The notes under the pieces are model-generated. The model was not told where the DNA came from, did no database searches, and saw only the letters and a program-made list of their open reading frames with translations. 64,000 bases of DNA. Source: Methyloglobulus sp. Its GTDB lineage: Bacteria; Pseudomonadota; Gammaproteobacteria; Methylococcales; Methylomonadaceae. Of this stretch, positions 61,386 to 64,000 are shown piece after piece (the stretch's first letter is position 1; each line of letters starts with the position of its first letter). Position numbers and translations under genes: made by a program. The stretch spans positions 1 to 64,000 of the forward strand of contig JABFQX010000039.1 of assembly GCA_013141505.1 (NCBI GenBank), in the 5' to 3' direction.

Positions 61386-63947
61386 CTATGGCTGGGACAT
61401 AGCCTCTTTTTGATAGCTATCCATTTGATTAAAATTGAGATAACGATAGGTGTCGTCTGCCGTTTCATCGATAACTCTAGCATACTGCATGTATTCCTCG
61501 ACGGTCGGAATCCTGCCGAGCAAGGAACATACCGCCGCCAGTTCCGCCGATGACAGGAACACATTCGCCCCATTTCCCAAGCGATTGGGGAAATTTCGGG
61601 TGGAGGTGGAAACTACCGTCGCGCCTTCTTTTACCCGTGCCTGATTGCCCATGCACAGCGAGCAACCCGGCATTTCCATACGCGCCCCGGCTTTGCCGAA
61701 TGAGCCGTAATAACCTTCTTCTATCAACTGGCTTTGATCCATCTTGGTTGGCGGCGCGACCCACAACCGGGTAGGAAGATCGCCTTTGTGTTTGTCGAGC
61801 AATTTACCTGCCGCACGGAAATGACCAATGTTGGTCATACAGGAGCCTAAAAACACTTCGTCAATTTTGGTACCGGCAACTTTCGACAGTGGCTTGATGT
61901 CGTCGGGATCATTCGGACAAGCGAGCAACGGCTCCTTGATTTCATCCATGTCGATTTCGATGATTTCATAATATTCCGCATCGGCATCTGGTTCCATTAA
62001 TACCGGATTTGCCAACCAGGCTTCCATATTCTTGATGCGGCGTTCAATGGTACGAACATCACCGTAGCCTTCGGCGATCATCCATTTTAATAAGGCGACG
62101 TTAGAAGCTATGTATTCGATGATCGGCTCTTTATTCAGCCGGATCGTACAACCTCCCGCCGAACGTTCCGCCGACGCATCCGACAATTCAAACGCCTGCT
62201 CCACCTTTAAATCCGGCAATCCTTCGATTTCAAGGATTCGACCGGAGTAAACGTTCTTTTTGCCTTTTTTATCCAACGTTAACAAACCGCGCTTTAAGGC
62301 GGCATAAGGGATGGCATTGACCATATCGCGCAAGGTTATTCCCGGCTGCATTTTGCCCTTAAAGCGGACTAACACAGATTCGGGCATATCCAGCGGCATA
62401 ACGCCCGTCGCCGCCGCAAATGCCACCAAGCCGGAACCGGCAGGAAAACTAATGCCAAGCGGGAAACGGGTATGCGAATCCCCACCCGTGCCGACAGTAT
62501 CCGGCAGCAACATACGATTTAACCAAGAGTGGATAATGCCGTCGCCCGGACGTAACGACACCCCGCCCCGGTTCATGATGAAATCCGGCAAGCTGTGGTG
62601 CATGGTGACATCCACCGGTTTAGGATAAGCGGCGGTATGGCAGAAGGATTGCAGCACCAAATCGGCGGAGAAGCCTAAACAGGCCAAATCTTTGAGTTCG
62701 TCACGGGTCATTGGTCCCGTGGTATCTTGCGAGCCTACGGTCGTCATATAAGGTTCGCAGTAAGTATTGGGGCGCACACCCGCCACACCGCACGCCTTGC
62801 CGACCATTTTTTGCGCCAGTGTAAAACCTTTGGTGCTGGCTGCAACATCACCTGCAAGTTTGAAAACGGTTGAAGCACCCAACCCTAAAAACTTACGGGC
62901 GCGTTCGGTTAAGCCACGGCCAATAATCAATGGAATTCGCCCGCCCGCCCGTACTTCGTCTAATAAGACATCGGTTTTTAATTCAAAATGGCAAACAACA
63001 TCATCACTATCATGGCGTTTCACCACACCTTCGTACGGGTAAATGTCGATTACGTCGCCCATCGCCATCTGCGCCACATCGCACTCAAACGGCAACGCAC
63101 CGGAATCTTCCATCGTGTTGAAGAAAATCGGCGCAATCTTGCCGCCGATACACACGCCCCCTTCCCTTTTGTTGGGAATGTGCGGGATGTCGTTACCCAT
63201 ATACCAAAGCACCGAGTTGGTTGCCGATTTACGCGACGAGCCGGTGCCGACCACATCGCCGACATAAGCCACCGGAAAGCCTTTTAGTTTCAGTTCCGTG
63301 ATTTGCTGCTCGGCGTTGGTAATCCCTTCGCGCGGCATTTTCAGCATGGCTTTGGCGTGGAGCGGAATGTCTGGCCGCGACCACGCATCCGGCGCGGGCG
63401 ACAGGTCATCGGTATTGGTTTCGCCAGTCACCTTAAACACCGTTACGGTTAATTGCTTCGGCATGTCCGGCTTAGCCGTAAACCACTCCGCATCCGCCCA
63501 AGACTGGATAACCTGCTTGGCAAAGGCATTACCTGCATCCGCCTTTTCCTGCACGTCATGGAAGGCATCGAAGATCAGCAAAGTATGCGACAAACCTTGC
63601 GCGGCAATCGCCGCCCTGTCCTTGTTGTCCAGCAACTCAATCAGCGGCGCGACATTGTACCCGCCGAGCATCGTGCCCAATAACTCGGTGGCTTTTGCTG
63701 ATGACAAAATGGGCGAATTGACTTCGCCTTTCGCCACTGCCGCGAGAAATCCGGCTTTAACATAAGCCGCTTCATCGACTCCTGCCGAAATACGGTTGGC
63801 AAGCAAATCCAAGATAAAATCTTCTTCGCCCTTCGGCGGATTTTTGATGAGTTCAATTAGCGCTGCGGTTTGACTAGCATCGAGCGGTTTAGGGGGAACG
63901 CCTTCGGCGGCGCGTTCAGCAACTTGATTCTGATAGTGTTCTAACAT
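61386..63947 (-). CDS. acnB: Bifunctional aconitate hydratase B / 2-methylisocitrate dehydratase
   Basis: An 853-residue AcnB that interconverts citrate and isocitrate, and is also able to act on methylisocitrate. [25 protein letters not shown] begins the protein like E. coli AcnB. The [4Fe-4S] ligands are in [12 protein letters not shown] and [10 protein letters not shown], and [25 protein letters not shown] carries active-site residues. I chose the ATG at 63947, as in other AcnB proteins. The upstream gene is outside the window. With sdh and gltA it gives three citric-acid-cycle steps in the window. Confidence 0.96.
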   Translation of the reverse strand: MLEHYQNQVAERAAEGVPPKPLDASQTAALIELIKNPPKGEEDFILDLLANRISAGVDEAAYVKAGFLAAVAKGEVNSPILSSAKATELLGTMLGGYNVAPLIELLDNKDRAAIAAQGLSHTLLIFDAFHDVQEKADAGNAFAKQVIQSWADAEWFTAKPDMPKQLTVTVFKVTGETNTDDLSPAPDAWSRPDIPLHAKAMLKMPREGITNAEQQITELKLKGFPVAYVGDVVGTGSSRKSATNSVLWYMGNDIPHIPNKREGGVCIGGKIAPIFFNTMEDSGALPFECDVAQMAMGDVIDIYPYEGVVKRHDSDDVVCHFELKTDVLLDEVRAGGRIPLIIGRGLTERARKFLGLGASTVFKLAGDVAASTKGFTLAQKMVGKACGVAGVRPNTYCEPYMTTVGSQDTTGPMTRDELKDLACLGFSADLVLQSFCHTAAYPKPVDVTMHHSLPDFIMNRGGVSLRPGDGIIHSWLNRMLLPDTVGTGGDSHTRFPLGISFPAGSGLVAFAAATGVMPLDMPESVLVRFKGKMQPGITLRDMVNAIPYAALKRGLLTLDKKGKKNVYSGRILEIEGLPDLKVEQAFELSDASAERSAGGCTIRLNKEPIIEYIASNVALLKWMIAEGYGDVRTIERRIKNMEAWLANPVLMEPDADAEYYEIIEIDMDEIKEPLLACPNDPDDIKPLSKVAGTKIDEVFLGSCMTNIGHFRAAGKLLDKHKGDLPTRLWVAPPTKMDQSQLIEEGYYGSFGKAGARMEMPGCSLCMGNQARVKEGATVVSTSTRNFPNRLGNGANVFLSSAELAAVCSLLGRIPTVEEYMQYARVIDETADDTYRYLNFNQMDSYQKEAMSQP

Positions 63948-64000
63948 AAGGGAATCCACAAAAAGTGTAAAAATTAAACAATTTTCTTTAATGATTAATG

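Overview
The window looks like a chromosomal segment of a gammaproteobacterium with moderate G+C. The housekeeping set (sdhCDAB-sdhE, gltA, acnB, ppnP, pepN, trmL, rlpA) is gammaproteobacterial in type. The combination of an ABC nitrate transporter with a co-transcribed outer-membrane porin, an orphan hypX, type III glutamine synthetase and several palindromic repeat families suggests Methylococcales (aerobic methanotrophs). That is a judgement from gene style: no methane monooxygenase or other diagnostic gene lies in the window.

Layout. 1-3300 is an accessory patch beside the 3' end of tRNA-Ser(GGA). It holds an IS transposase tail, a fic remnant cut at both ends, small phage-type proteins, a RelE/HigB-type toxin with its antitoxin, a secreted cysteine-repeat protein and a phage baseplate V protein. 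4018-12091 is mostly core: a DUF1097 membrane protein, the succinate dehydrogenase operon with its flavinylation factor, an FkbM methyltransferase, ppnP and an overlapping oxidase/methyltransferase pair that looks like a split MnmC. 12359-15422 holds hypX and then a scar with an IS3-type transposase remnant and a frameshifted chagasin-type inhibitor gene. 15765-19992 is a GH15-like giant protein with glucokinase.

20387-37177 is the most remarkable region. It has a transglutaminase-DUF2126 amidoligase fusion, citrate synthase, a fused circularly permuted ATP-grasp/alpha-E protein, two more transglutaminases, a ParA-type ATPase, the proteasome-like peptidase Anbu, a tiny membrane protein, type III glutamine synthetase, and a second, unfused ATP-grasp plus alpha-E pair on the other strand. 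Together these encode three or four kinds of amide-bond-forming enzyme, three thiol transamidase/protease folds and one threonine-type protease. The family combination has been predicted to make and recycle a peptide or amide conjugate, but the chemistry is unknown.

38001-48101 contains pepN, a DUF423 protein, moaB, a Do-type protease, a cyclic-nucleotide-binding/rhodanese protein, a type II-like sulfide:quinone oxidoreductase and a SulP transporter. 48453-51864 is a surface-polysaccharide set (flippase, sulfotransferase, glycosyltransferase). 51961-57643 is a nitrate transport operon (nrtA-nrtB-nrtC-type and a porin). 58156-63947 has a GH26 glycosidase, a frameshifted trmL, rlpA and acnB.

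Regulation visible in sequence: near-identical sigma-54 promoters (GG-N10-GC) precede both the small membrane gene/glnN and the nrt operon, each with an NtrC-like half site about 150 bp upstream. The nrt leader also folds into two small hairpins followed by a long terminator just before nrtA, which suggests nitrate-responsive transcription attenuation. Nitrogen control may therefore link the amidoligase region to nitrate uptake.
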